This document shows, piece by piece, positions 57,640 to 64,000 of a stretch of 64,000 bases of DNA. Source of the stretch: Bosea sp. PAMC 26642 (GTDB lineage Bacteria > Pseudomonadota > Alphaproteobacteria > Rhizobiales > Beijerinckiaceae). The DNA lies in the NCBI RefSeq assembly GCF_001562255.1, contig NZ_CP014301.1, positions 2,294,001-2,358,000 of the forward strand, read 5' to 3'. The notes below the pieces were generated by a model. That model had not been told where the DNA came from and did no database searches. It saw only the letters and a program-made list of their open reading frames with translations. Within the stretch, counting starts at the first letter, position 1. Each line of letters opens with the position of its first letter. The translations under genes were made by a program, and so were the position numbers.

Positions 57640-58164
57640 ATGAGCAACGACAGCCTCGTCCTGCTCGGCGTCATAGGCGCTGCCCACGGCATCAAGGGGG
57701 AGGTCCGGATCAAGGCCTTCACCGGCGATCCGCTGGCGATCGCCGAATACGGCCCCTTGTCCGACGACAAGGGGCGTCTGTTCGAGATCGCCGAGATACG
57801 GCCCTCCAAGGAGGTGGTGGTGGCCCGCCTGAAGGGCATCGCCAGCCGCGAGGCCGCCGAAAGCCTCAACGGCGTCCAGCTCTTCGTCGCGCGCGACAGG
57901 ATTCCCGCCCCCGAGGACGAGGACGAGTTCCTGCAGGCCGACCTGATCGGCTGCACCGTCGTCGGTCCCGGCGGGGAGGCGCTGGGCACCGTCACGACGG
58001 TCGCCAATTACGGCGCCGGCGATCTGCTCGACATCGCCCTGGTCGATGGGCGGTCGGTGCTGATGCCGTTCACCAAGGCCTTCGCGCCGCGCATCGACAT
58101 CGCCGCCCGGCGGATCGAGGCGGTTCCGCCGGAAGGATTGTTCGATGCCGACGACACCCCATAG
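57640..58164 (+). CDS. rimM: Ribosome maturation factor RimM
   Basis: A 174-residue protein that assists 30S head maturation and binds ribosomal protein S19. The N-terminal RimM barrel begins LVLLGVIGAAHGIKGEVRIK, and the PRC-barrel half contains ADLIGCTVVGPGGEALGTVT and VLMPFTKAFAPRIDIAARRI. ATG 57640 is selected; the frame extends upstream only through the repeat. Its 3' end overlaps the HAD gene by 20 bp. Confidence 0.95.
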   Translation: MSNDSLVLLGVIGAAHGIKGEVRIKAFTGDPLAIAEYGPLSDDKGRLFEIAEIRPSKEVVVARLKGIASREAAESLNGVQLFVARDRIPAPEDEDEFLQADLIGCTVVGPGGEALGTVTTVANYGAGDLLDIALVDGRSVLMPFTKAFAPRIDIAARRIEAVPPEGLFDADDTP

Positions 58165-58828
58165 CGCTGCTCCGGTCCATGCGCTGATCTTCGACATGGA
58201 CGGCACGATCGTCGATAACATGCGCTTCCACGAGGATGCCTGGGGGCGGCTGCTGTCGGAGCACGGCCTCCCCTTCGATCCGGCCAGCTTCTTCGCCAAT
58301 ACGGCCGGAATGGCGTCCGATGAGATCCTCAGGCCGCTGTTTCCGAATGCGGGTCCCGAAGAGATCGCCAAACTCGGCAAGGACAAGGAGCTCCTCTATC
58401 GCGAGGCCTATCGGCCGCATGTGGCGGCCCTTGCGGGCCTGCTCGACCTGATGGCGCGCGCGGATGCCGCCGGCGTGCCGATGGCGCTGGCCTCGGCGGC
58501 GCCTCCGGGCAACATCGACGTGGTGATCGACGCGCTGGGCCTGCGCCCGCGCTTCGCCACCATCATCGCGCCCTCGCAGGGTTTTCGCGGCAAGCCCAAT
58601 CCGGACCTGTTCCTCGGCGCGGCCGAACGCATGAAGGTCGCGCCGGAAACCTGCATCGTCTTCGAGGATGCGCCCAACGGCATCGAGGCGGCGCGCCGCG
58701 CCGGCATGCGCGCGATCGCGATCCTGACCATGCTCGGCGCGGAGGCCTTCACCAGCTTCGACAACGTCATCGCCAGCGCGAAGGATTTCACTGCGCTGGA
58801 CGGGCTGCCGGCGCTGCGCTTCGGTTAA
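58145..58828 (+). CDS. HAD superfamily phosphatase (beta-phosphoglucomutase-like)
   Basis: A 227-residue HAD hydrolase of subfamily I. Motif I is LIFDMDGTIVDN with the nucleophile Asp17, motif II is the ALASAAPPGN region, motif III the GFRGKPNPDLFL Lys, and motif IV is CIVFEDAPNGIEAARRAGMR. The small helical cap lies between. Substrate unknown: sugar phosphates are typical. It overlaps rimM by 20 bp, so it is translated within the rimM-trmD interval. The family A repeat follows. Confidence 0.88.
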   Translation: MPTTPHSAAPVHALIFDMDGTIVDNMRFHEDAWGRLLSEHGLPFDPASFFANTAGMASDEILRPLFPNAGPEEIAKLGKDKELLYREAYRPHVAALAGLLDLMARADAAGVPMALASAAPPGNIDVVIDALGLRPRFATIIAPSQGFRGKPNPDLFLGAAERMKVAPETCIVFEDAPNGIEAARRAGMRAIAILTMLGAEAFTSFDNVIASAKDFTALDGLPALRFG

Positions 58829-58855
58829 AGCCGATCACCCTGTAAACAAGCACCG

Positions 58856-58963
58856 CGTCATTCCGGACAAGCGGCGAAGCCGCGCCGCTCCGGAATCCAT
58901 CGTCGGGCACCGTCGCGCCTTACGATGGATTCCGGGTCTTCGCTTCGCTCGCCCGGAATGACG
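58856..58963. repeat. Dispersed hyphenated palindrome, family A copy 5
   Basis: A 108-bp imperfect inverted repeat opening CGTCATTCCGGACAAGCGGC and closing GCTCGCCCGGAATGACG, between the HAD gene and trmD. The central part GGAATCCATCG...CGATGGATTCCGG is palindromic and nearly the same as in the copy at 44743-44851. Confidence 0.85.
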
Positions 58964-58997
58964 TCGCGTTTTGTCTTGGTATCAGACAGGCTCACAC

Positions 58998-59711
58998 ATG
59001 CCGTTCCGCGCCTCCGTCCTGACGCTCTATCCCGAGATGTTTCCGGGTCCGCTCGGCGTTTCGCTGGCGGGAGAGGGGTTGCGCAAGGGCCTGTGGACGC
59101 TGGAGACCCATCAGATCCGTGACCACGGCATCGGCCGGCACCGCAACGTGGACGACAACCCGGCGGGCGGCGGAGCCGGAATGGTGCTGCGCTGCGACGT
59201 GCTGGCGGCGGCGATCGATGCCGCCGTGCCCGCCGAGGACCGGCGGCCGAAGCTGCTGATGTCGCCGCGCGGGCGGCCACTGGCGCAGAAGCAGGTGCGC
59301 GACTGGGTGATGGGCGAGGGTGTCGTGATCGTCTGCGGCCGGTTCGAGGGCGTCGATGAGCGCGTGATCGAGGGGCGCGGCCTAACCGAGATCTCGGTCG
59401 GCGACTACATCCTGTCGGGCGGCGAGATGGCGGCGCTCGTGCTGCTCGACGCCTGCGTCCGGTTGATCCCCGGCGTGATGGGCAAGGAGCTGTCGGGCCA
59501 GGACGAGAGCTTCGAGAACGGCCTGCTCGAATATCCGCACTACACCCGGCCGCGCGAATGGGAGGGCCGGGGCCTGCCCGAGGCGCTGCTGTCAGGCGAC
59601 CATGCCCGCATCGCGAAATGGCGGCGGTCGGAAGCGGAGCGGATTACGCAGGAGAGGCGGCCGGATTTGCTTCAGCAGGGAATGGCTTCGACGAAGCCCG
59701 CCTCCGCATAA
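58998..59711 (+). CDS. trmD: tRNA (guanine-N1)-methyltransferase
   Basis: A 237-residue SPOUT-class methyltransferase that makes m1G37 in tRNAs with G36 and prevents frameshifting. The N-terminal block [33 protein letters not shown], the trefoil-knot SAM site [18 protein letters not shown] and [19 protein letters not shown] are all intact. ATG 58998 with AGACAGG upstream is the start. Its last 40 bp overlap the 3' end of the convergent PIN-toxin gene. Confidence 0.97.
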   Translation: MPFRASVLTLYPEMFPGPLGVSLAGEGLRKGLWTLETHQIRDHGIGRHRNVDDNPAGGGAGMVLRCDVLAAAIDAAVPAEDRRPKLLMSPRGRPLAQKQVRDWVMGEGVVIVCGRFEGVDERVIEGRGLTEISVGDYILSGGEMAALVLLDACVRLIPGVMGKELSGQDESFENGLLEYPHYTRPREWEGRGLPEALLSGDHARIAKWRRSEAERITQERRPDLLQQGMASTKPASA

Positions 59712-60109
59712 GCGATGATCTTGCGGTCGCGCGTCACGATCGGCAGTCCGAGTTGGCGGGCTGTCGCGATGATCATCCGGTCGGCTGGATCGCCATGAAG
59801 CTCGCCGGGCAGATGCGAGGCGCCGATGGCGATGTCGGCGTCGAATGCCGCGGCGCGGATACCCGGCCCGGACATGAAGGCTGCAAACCAGCTTTTCGGA
59901 TCCGGTCGGAAGTCGAATTCGACGGGCCTGCCCGAGCGCGTCCGGCTCAGCAGGCCGACTTCCCAAGCCGATATCGGCGAGACATGGATCGCATTTGCAA
60001 GCCCTGCGGCGCTGATCGCACGCAGGGCCGAAGCCAACATCGGACTGCCATTCGCGAGCCAAAGAACGGCGCAGGTGTCGAGCAGGACGGCGTCCCGATG
60101 CGGGTTCAT
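59672..60109 (-). CDS. PIN-domain toxin (Phd-associated VapC type)
   Basis: A 145-residue PIN-domain protein paired with a Phd/YefM-type antitoxin. The acidic active-site residues are visible: Asp11 in [11 protein letters not shown], Glu50 in SAWEVGLL, Asp110 in [12 protein letters not shown] and Asp128 in VTRDRKII. It is expected to cleave RNA. Start overlaps the antitoxin stop by 4 bp. Its 3' end overlaps trmD by 40 bp tail-to-tail. Confidence 0.9.
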   Translation of the reverse strand: MNPHRDAVLLDTCAVLWLANGSPMLASALRAISAAGLANAIHVSPISAWEVGLLSRTRSGRPVEFDFRPDPKSWFAAFMSGPGIRAAAFDADIAIGASHLPGELHGDPADRMIIATARQLGLPIVTRDRKIIAYAEAGFVEAIPC

Positions 60110-60378
60110 CGATGCAAAACGCCATCCTCTGCGTCGAAAGGCTCTTCGAGAGTAGGGGCGGTCAAATCGGCGTCTTCGGGGAAGCTGAAGGTGCCTCGCA
60201 TGAAACCGTGCAGACCCTCCACATCGGCCGCGATCGAGTTCGTGGGCGTCAGGATCGCGACGGGCTTGCCACGCCGGGTGATCGTCACCTGATCAAGCTT
60301 GCGCTCGTCGAACTGCTTCAGCACGTCCAGGCATGTCGCCTTGAACTCCGAGGCGCTGATCGATCGAAACGCGGCCAT
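60106..60378 (-). CDS. Phd/YefM-type antitoxin
   Basis: A 90-residue antitoxin. The N-terminal fold (FRSISASEFKATCLDVLKQF, then VTITRRGKPVAILTP) is the Phd/YefM DNA-binding domain, and the acidic C-terminal tail (from about residue 60) is the toxin-neutralising part. ATG 60378 is preceded by GGAGTG at a good distance and is preferred over a GTG two codons upstream. An operator palindrome lies directly upstream. Confidence 0.88.
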   Translation of the reverse strand: MAAFRSISASEFKATCLDVLKQFDERKLDQVTITRRGKPVAILTPTNSIAADVEGLHGFMRGTFSFPEDADLTAPTLEEPFDAEDGVLHR

Positions 60379-60387
60379 GGTCACTCC

Positions 60388-60412
60388 ATATGGTCAACTG
60401 AGATGACCATAT
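60388..60412 (-). promoter_or_regulatory. Operator of the Phd/PIN module
   Basis: ATATGGTCA (60388-60396) and TGACCATAT (60404-60412) are perfect 9-bp inverted arms with a 7-bp spacer, ending 10 bp before the antitoxin start. This is the expected place for autorepression by the antitoxin-toxin complex. The AT-rich arms also fall where the -10 element should be. Confidence 0.7.
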
Positions 60413-60454
60413 CAGATTCATGGCCGCCATCAATCACTGATGATTGCTGCTGTC

Positions 60455-60877
60455 TTATGGATAGCCCGTCACGGGCAGCGCCTCCGCCAGCCAGCCCTTG
60501 ACGCCAGGTGCTCCCAGCATGCCGCCGCGAACCGCCAGCAGATCGCGCCAGCCTCTGCCCGCGAATCGCTGCTGGACCGAGACAGAGAGGCCGCCGGTGC
60601 GATCGATCAGGGCGATGCGGCGGCCGGGGTTGTCGAGGCGCAGGCCTGCCAATCTGATCTCGAAGCCGGCGCTTTCCGCGTCGAGCCTGATCGCACCTTG
60701 CGGGATGCCGGTGTCGGTCCATTCGGCAGGCGTGCGGATATCGATCAGAAGGAGCTTGCCGGTCTGCGCCTGCTCATGGGCTTCGTGTGCCGAGAGTGCT
60801 GGTGGCGTGAATTGGGCTAACGCTCCCGTCGAAGACAGGAGCGCTGCGGCGCCGGACAGAAAAACGCGTCGGTTCAT
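60455..60877 (-). CDS. Exported rhodanese-like protein lacking the catalytic cysteine
   Basis: A 140-residue protein with an N-terminal Tat-like signal (MNRRVFLSGAAALLSSTGAL) and a rhodanese domain: LLLIDIRTPAEWTDTGIPQGA and the C-terminal VRGGMLGAPGVKGWLAEALP. The active-site loop reads ALIDRTGGLS, with Asp92 where sulfurtransferases have Cys, so it cannot perform persulfide chemistry there. It lies downstream of the sulfite-oxidase-like gene and may be a binding or regulatory partner. ATG 60877 is chosen at the signal peptide. Confidence 0.83.
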   Translation of the reverse strand: MNRRVFLSGAAALLSSTGALAQFTPPALSAHEAHEQAQTGKLLLIDIRTPAEWTDTGIPQGAIRLDAESAGFEIRLAGLRLDNPGRRIALIDRTGGLSVSVQQRFAGRGWRDLLAVRGGMLGAPGVKGWLAEALPVTGYP

Positions 60878-60885
60878 GGACTCAC

Positions 60886-60969
60886 CGTCATTGCGAGGAG
60901 CTTGAGCTCCGAAGCAATCCAGCAGCGTCGCGCCACACTGGATTACTTCGCTGCGCTCGCTACGACGGG
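60886..60969. repeat. Dispersed hyphenated palindrome, family B copy 2
   Basis: An 84-bp element opening CCGTCATTGCGAGGAGCTTG and closing with a GCTCGCTACGACGGG end, with inner CAATCCAGCAG / ACTGGATTACTTCGCTG arms. It matches the copy at 47159-47243 in its outer ends. It abuts a fragment of an antitoxin gene. Confidence 0.8.
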
Positions 60970-60971
60970 AT

Positions 60972-61087
60972 AAAGCTCGAGAGCCGTTGATCACCGCCCG
61001 CTGCTCATCGACGAGACGGGAGAATTGAGCCTTCGCTAAATGAAGCGGTACCAATTTCATCGTTCGATCCGCGACACTCACCATCAA
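60972..61087 (-). pseudogene. Remnant of a Phd/YefM-type antitoxin gene
   Basis: On the minus strand the frame from 61087 reads MMVSVADRTMKLVPLHLAKA and then QFSRLVDEQRAVING, which resembles the first third of Phd/YefM antitoxins (the AK-x-x-F/L-S-x-L-V segment). After about 38 residues the frame runs into the family B repeat and loses similarity. No toxin gene is left. It looks like a decayed module truncated at the repeat; with so short a fragment the assignment is moderate. Confidence 0.5.
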
Positions 61088-61110
61088 CGTCTTTCAACAA
61101 TGGCAGCAAT

Positions 61111-62307
61111 TCAGGCGCCGCGCGCCGCCCCGCTCACCCTCTGCGCCTGGTTGTTGCAGTAGCCGCGCGGGTTCCACGGCGCCACGTCCAGCGGCTGCAC
61201 ATGACCGTCGACATCGCGCGCCTGCGCGATCACCGAGAGTGGCCCGGCCTGCGCGATCGGCACATGCGCCTCGAAACGCCGCCAGGCGAAAGGCCCCTCC
61301 CCGTCTTCCAGCGCGGCCTCCACCCAGTTCTCACCGGCATCACCGGACACCCGTACCCCCTCGACCGGAATCGACCCACTCCAGGCGAAGCCCGCCACCT
61401 TCAGCCTCGTGCCGGCCTGCGCCGAAAATCCGTGCACGGGCATGGTGATCACCGACTTGACCGGCATGTCGGTGATCACCGCAAACTGCGCAGGGTCGAT
61501 CGCCTCGCCGGGCTTCACTGGAGAAACCGGCAGACGGTAATTCGTCCCGGACATCTTCTCACCGTCATGCTCACGGTCACGTAGCGTGATCCTGTCGAGC
61601 CATTTCTGCCAGGCCGAGCCCGGAAAACCCGGCGCAACGATGCGCAGCGGCGCACCATGCAAAGGCGCCAGCGGCTCGCCATTCATCGCGAAGGCGATCA
61701 GCGTCTCAGGGTTGAGCGCCTTGGCGATCGGCAGGCCGCGAGAGAGGGCGGCCTTCTCGGGAGCGGCGATCTGCCGGTCAGGCGCGTAGTGGCCGGTATA
61801 GACGGCGCTGGGCTTGACGCCTGCCTCGCCCAGCACGTCGCGCAGCCGCACTCCGGTCCAGCGCGCGCAGCCGACGGCTCCGAGCCGCCAAGGCAGGCCA
61901 TCCGTCGCAGGCGAAAACTGCGACCGGCCGTTGCCGGCGCATTCGAGTACGGCGGTCAGCGTGACGGTCTCGAAGCGCTCGCGCAATGCCGCGACCGACC
62001 AGACCATCGGCCGCTCGACCTCGCCGTCTATCGTCAGCCGCCAGTCCTCGACCGGTCCGATCTCCGGCAGCGCCCCGTTGTTGCGGATGAAGAAGGCGTC
62101 GACCGGCGTGATCGCCTCGTCGAGCAGATCCAGCCCCGGCTCTGCGTTCAGCGCTTCCTCGTCATGGACATGGAGTCCCGGCTTGAGGCGGCGAAGCAAA
62201 GGCAGTTCAGCGAGACGATGGGGCAAAAGCAACCTTGTAGATCGACCAAAGGGATCGCGACGCGCGCCGCACGAACCGGAAGCTAGCAGCCCTGTCGCGG
62301 CGATCAA
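61111..62307 (-). CDS. Sulfite oxidase-like molybdopterin oxidoreductase
   Basis: A 398-residue protein with the sulfite-oxidase family Moco domain and C-terminal dimerisation domain. FFIRNNGALPEIGPVEDWRL is the N-terminal block, the Mo ligand is Cys123 in VLECAGNGRSQF, and LHGAPLRIVAPGFPGSAWQK and the Ig-like MoCo-dimerisation domain follow. The haem domain of animal sulfite oxidase is absent, as in SorA/SorT types. The start is uncertain: TTG 62307 is the first possible codon, 2 bp after the ligase stop. Oxidation of sulfite is inferred, and the electron acceptor is not encoded nearby. Confidence 0.85.
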   Translation of the reverse strand: MIAATGLLASGSCGARRDPFGRSTRLLLPHRLAELPLLRRLKPGLHVHDEEALNAEPGLDLLDEAITPVDAFFIRNNGALPEIGPVEDWRLTIDGEVERPMVWSVAALRERFETVTLTAVLECAGNGRSQFSPATDGLPWRLGAVGCARWTGVRLRDVLGEAGVKPSAVYTGHYAPDRQIAAPEKAALSRGLPIAKALNPETLIAFAMNGEPLAPLHGAPLRIVAPGFPGSAWQKWLDRITLRDREHDGEKMSGTNYRLPVSPVKPGEAIDPAQFAVITDMPVKSVITMPVHGFSAQAGTRLKVAGFAWSGSIPVEGVRVSGDAGENWVEAALEDGEGPFAWRRFEAHVPIAQAGPLSVIAQARDVDGHVQPLDVAPWNPRGYCNNQAQRVSGAARGA

Positions 62308-62309
62308 GC

Positions 62310-64000
62310 TCAGCGCTTGACCGCCGCCTCCTCGCGCAGCGCGCGGCGCAGGACCTTGCCGACATTGGTCTTCGGCAGGTTCTCGCGGAAGACGATCTGC
62401 TTGGGCACCTTGTAGCCGGTCAGGTTGTCCTTGCAGAAGGCGCGCAAAGCCTCGGCGGTCAGCGCCTCATCACGCTTGACGACGAAGGCGGTGACGGCCT
62501 CGCCCGAATGTTCGTCAGGCAAGCCGACCACCGCCGCCTCCAGAACGCCCGGATGCAAGGCGAGCACGTCCTCGACCTCGTTGGGATAGACGTTGAAGCC
62601 CGAGACCAGGACCATGTCCTTCATCCGGTCGACGATCTTGATCTGGCCGTCCGGCAGCATCACGCCGACATCCCCGGAGCGGAAAAAGCCGTCCGGCGTC
62701 ATCACCTTGGCGGTTTCGTCGGGGCGGTTCCAGTAGCCCGCCATGACCTGCGGGCCGCGGATGCAGATCTCGCCTGCTTCTCCCAAAGCCATGTCGTTGC
62801 CCTCGGCGTCGCGGATGGCGATGTCGGTCGAGGGCAGCGGAAAGCCGATCGTCCCGGTGAACTCGGCGATGTCGGGCCGGTTGATCGAGGCGACCGGCGA
62901 GGTCTCCGAAAGCCCGTAGCCCTCGACGATCGGCTTGCCGGTGACGTCCTTCCAGCGCTTGGCGACGGCAGCCTGCGTGGCCATGCCGCCCGCCACCGAA
63001 AAGCGCAATTCGGAGAAATCGACGCTCTTGAAATCGGGATGGTTGGCGAGCGCGTTGTAGAGCGTATTGACGCCCGACATCAGCGTGAAGCGGCTCGCCT
63101 TCAGCGTCTTGACGAAGCCGGAGATGTCGCGCGGATTGGCGATCAGCAGCCCCTTGGCGCCGATGCGCAACATGAACATGCAGCAGCATGTCAGCGCGAA
63201 GATATGATACAGCGGCAGCGCGGTGATCATGACATGCTGGTAGTCGCTGCGGCCGAGCGGCGGCTCCAGCGCCCAGCCGAGCCAGAGGCCGGATTGCTCG
63301 ACATTCGAGGCGACGTTGCGATGCGTCAGCGTTGCGGCCTTGGCGACGCCCGTGGTTCCGCCGGTATATTGCAGGAAGGCGACGTCGTCGGGCAGGACGG
63401 TCACCGGCGTCATCGTGCCATGGCCGGCCAGGATCGCCTTGAGCGTCACGAAACCTGGCAGATGGAACGGCTTGACGACCTTCTTTATCCTGCGGGCGAC
63501 GAAGTTCACGATCGAGCCCTTGAAGCCCATCAGGTCGCCGGCGGTGGCGACGATGATTGTATCGAGCTTCAGCCCGGACCGCGCCTCCTCGACGACATGG
63601 GCGAAATTCTCGATCACCACCAGCGCGCGCGCGCCGGAATCGTTGAGCTGATGCGTCAGCTCCCGGGCCGTGTAGAGCGGATTGACGTTGACGACGGTGA
63701 AGCCGCCGATCAGCGCCCCGAAGATCGTCGCCGGATAGGCCAGGATATTGGGCATCATCAAGGCGACCCGGTCGCCCTTCTGGAAGCCTTTTGCCTGAAG
63801 CCAGGCCGCGAAGGCCTGCGCAGCCCGGCCGGTCTCCGCGAAGCTGATCGTGGCGCCGAAACTCTCGAAGGCCGGGCGCGCGGCATAGGTCTCGCAAGCG
63901 GAACCGATCAGGGCCGCGAGCGTACCGACCTTGGTCTCGTCGATTCGAGGCGGAACCGCCGGAGGATAATGCGCCAGCCACGGGCGCGCGTCGTGTTTCG
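62310..64000 (-). CDS. fadD: Long-chain fatty-acid--CoA ligase (5' end beyond window)
   Basis: An AMP-forming acyl-CoA synthetase, with 563 residues inside the window and probably about ten N-terminal residues missing. The P-loop-like motif is YTGGTTGVAKAATLTH, further motifs are GYGLSETSPVASIN and the hinge and C-terminal block FFRSGDVGVMLPDGQIKIVD RMKD; the catalytic Lys region is PKTNVGKVLRRAL. The frame stays open from 62310 to the window edge; the ATG at 63761 is internal (MMMPNILAYP, within the AMP-binding domain). It activates fatty acids for beta-oxidation or lipid synthesis; assignment to FadD proper rather than a paralogue is probable. Confidence 0.9.
   Translation of the reverse strand, partial: KHDARPWLAHYPPAVPPRIDETKVGTLAALIGSACETYAARPAFESFGATISFAETGRAAQAFAAWLQAKGFQKGDRVALMMPNILAYPATIFGALIGGFTVVNVNPLYTARELTHQLNDSGARALVVIENFAHVVEEARSGLKLDTIIVATAGDLMGFKGSIVNFVARRIKKVVKPFHLPGFVTLKAILAGHGTMTPVTVLPDDVAFLQYTGGTTGVAKAATLTHRNVASNVEQSGLWLGWALEPPLGRSDYQHVMITALPLYHIFALTCCCMFMLRIGAKGLLIANPRDISGFVKTLKASRFTLMSGVNTLYNALANHPDFKSVDFSELRFSVAGGMATQAAVAKRWKDVTGKPIVEGYGLSETSPVASINRPDIAEFTGTIGFPLPSTDIAIRDAEGNDMALGEAGEICIRGPQVMAGYWNRPDETAKVMTPDGFFRSGDVGVMLPDGQIKIVDRMKDMVLVSGFNVYPNEVEDVLALHPGVLEAAVVGLPDEHSGEAVTAFVVKRDEALTAEALRAFCKDNLTGYKVPKQIVFRENLPKTNVGKVLRRALREEAAVKR

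Noticed and set aside
62515..63981. A 488-codon frame inside the acyl-CoA ligase gene
   Set aside because: It is a shifted frame of the ligase; the frame with the YTGGTTG and hinge motifs stays open to the window edge.

Overview
The window is 64 kb of GC-rich chromosomal DNA from an alphaproteobacterium, most likely of the order Hyphomicrobiales (Rhizobiales) and plausibly a Bosea- or Methylobacterium-like genus. This rests on family content: an LsrB/VtlR-type LysR gene directly downstream of trxB, an alphaproteobacterial RpoD with a long acidic insert, a zinc-ligand-free DnaG, HlyU, ELM1-like DUF1022, and several dispersed hyphenated palindromes of the kind common in this order. No prophage, insertion sequence, CRISPR array, rRNA or tRNA gene was recognised. 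The species assignment is inference.

Layout. 0-4 kb: MFS transporter, HlyU-like protein, YjbQ, a LysE exporter, and an ArsR/AHSA1 pair. 4-9.5 kb: rpoD and dnaG (minus strand), a VapBC module and a YqeY protein. 9.6-24 kb: carA, a TyrA-like dehydrogenase overlapping an ABC-F ATPase, truncated haemoglobin, LysR/EamA divergent pair, cyclopropane synthase, PilZ, methyltransferase, GtrA, carB, greA and marC. 24-31 kb: lipoprotein, Lrp-GNAT pair, ELM1-like gene, trxB-lsrB followed by a probable AbcR-type small RNA, flavin reductase, ogt and msrP. 32-38 kb: leuB, a Fic/antitoxin pair, an orphan peptide-binding protein, RidA, an AbrB/PIN pair whose toxin gene is broken, and a lytic transglycosylase. 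38-45 kb: SemiSWEET, DUF486, methyltransferase, sugar dehydrogenase, phosphatase, Bug protein, DUF188, four very small genes and a transglutaminase homologue. 45-54 kb: aspartate aminotransferase, dapF-mtaB, an exported GyrI-like protein, MBL hydrolase, LysE, nitroreductase/LysR pair and a CAP-domain lipoprotein. 55-59.7 kb: the ffh-rpsP-rimM-trmD translation cluster, carrying two paralogous small genes and a HAD phosphatase. 59.7-64 kb: a Phd/PIN module, rhodanese-like and sulfite-oxidase-like genes and the 3' part of a fadD-type ligase.

Most of the window is housekeeping: transcription (rpoD, greA), replication (dnaG), translation and secretion (ffh, rpsP, rimM, trmD, mtaB), carbamoyl phosphate, leucine, tyrosine and lysine/peptidoglycan precursor synthesis, and redox defence (trxB, msrP). 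Into this background are set three apparently intact toxin-antitoxin modules, one broken one and one antitoxin remnant.

The strongest regulatory signal is the lsrB locus. A palindrome with a T-N11-A core lies just before lsrB, and a second copy with the same outer bases lies about 65 bp before the predicted start of a ~140-nt RNA. That RNA has two CU-rich single-stranded stretches and a perfect intrinsic terminator, the architecture of AbcR/alpha-r15 small RNAs. Other points worth a look are the tandem paralogues inside the ffh-rpsP interval, an exported effector-binding-domain protein, and several enzymes lacking expected catalytic or metal-binding residues.
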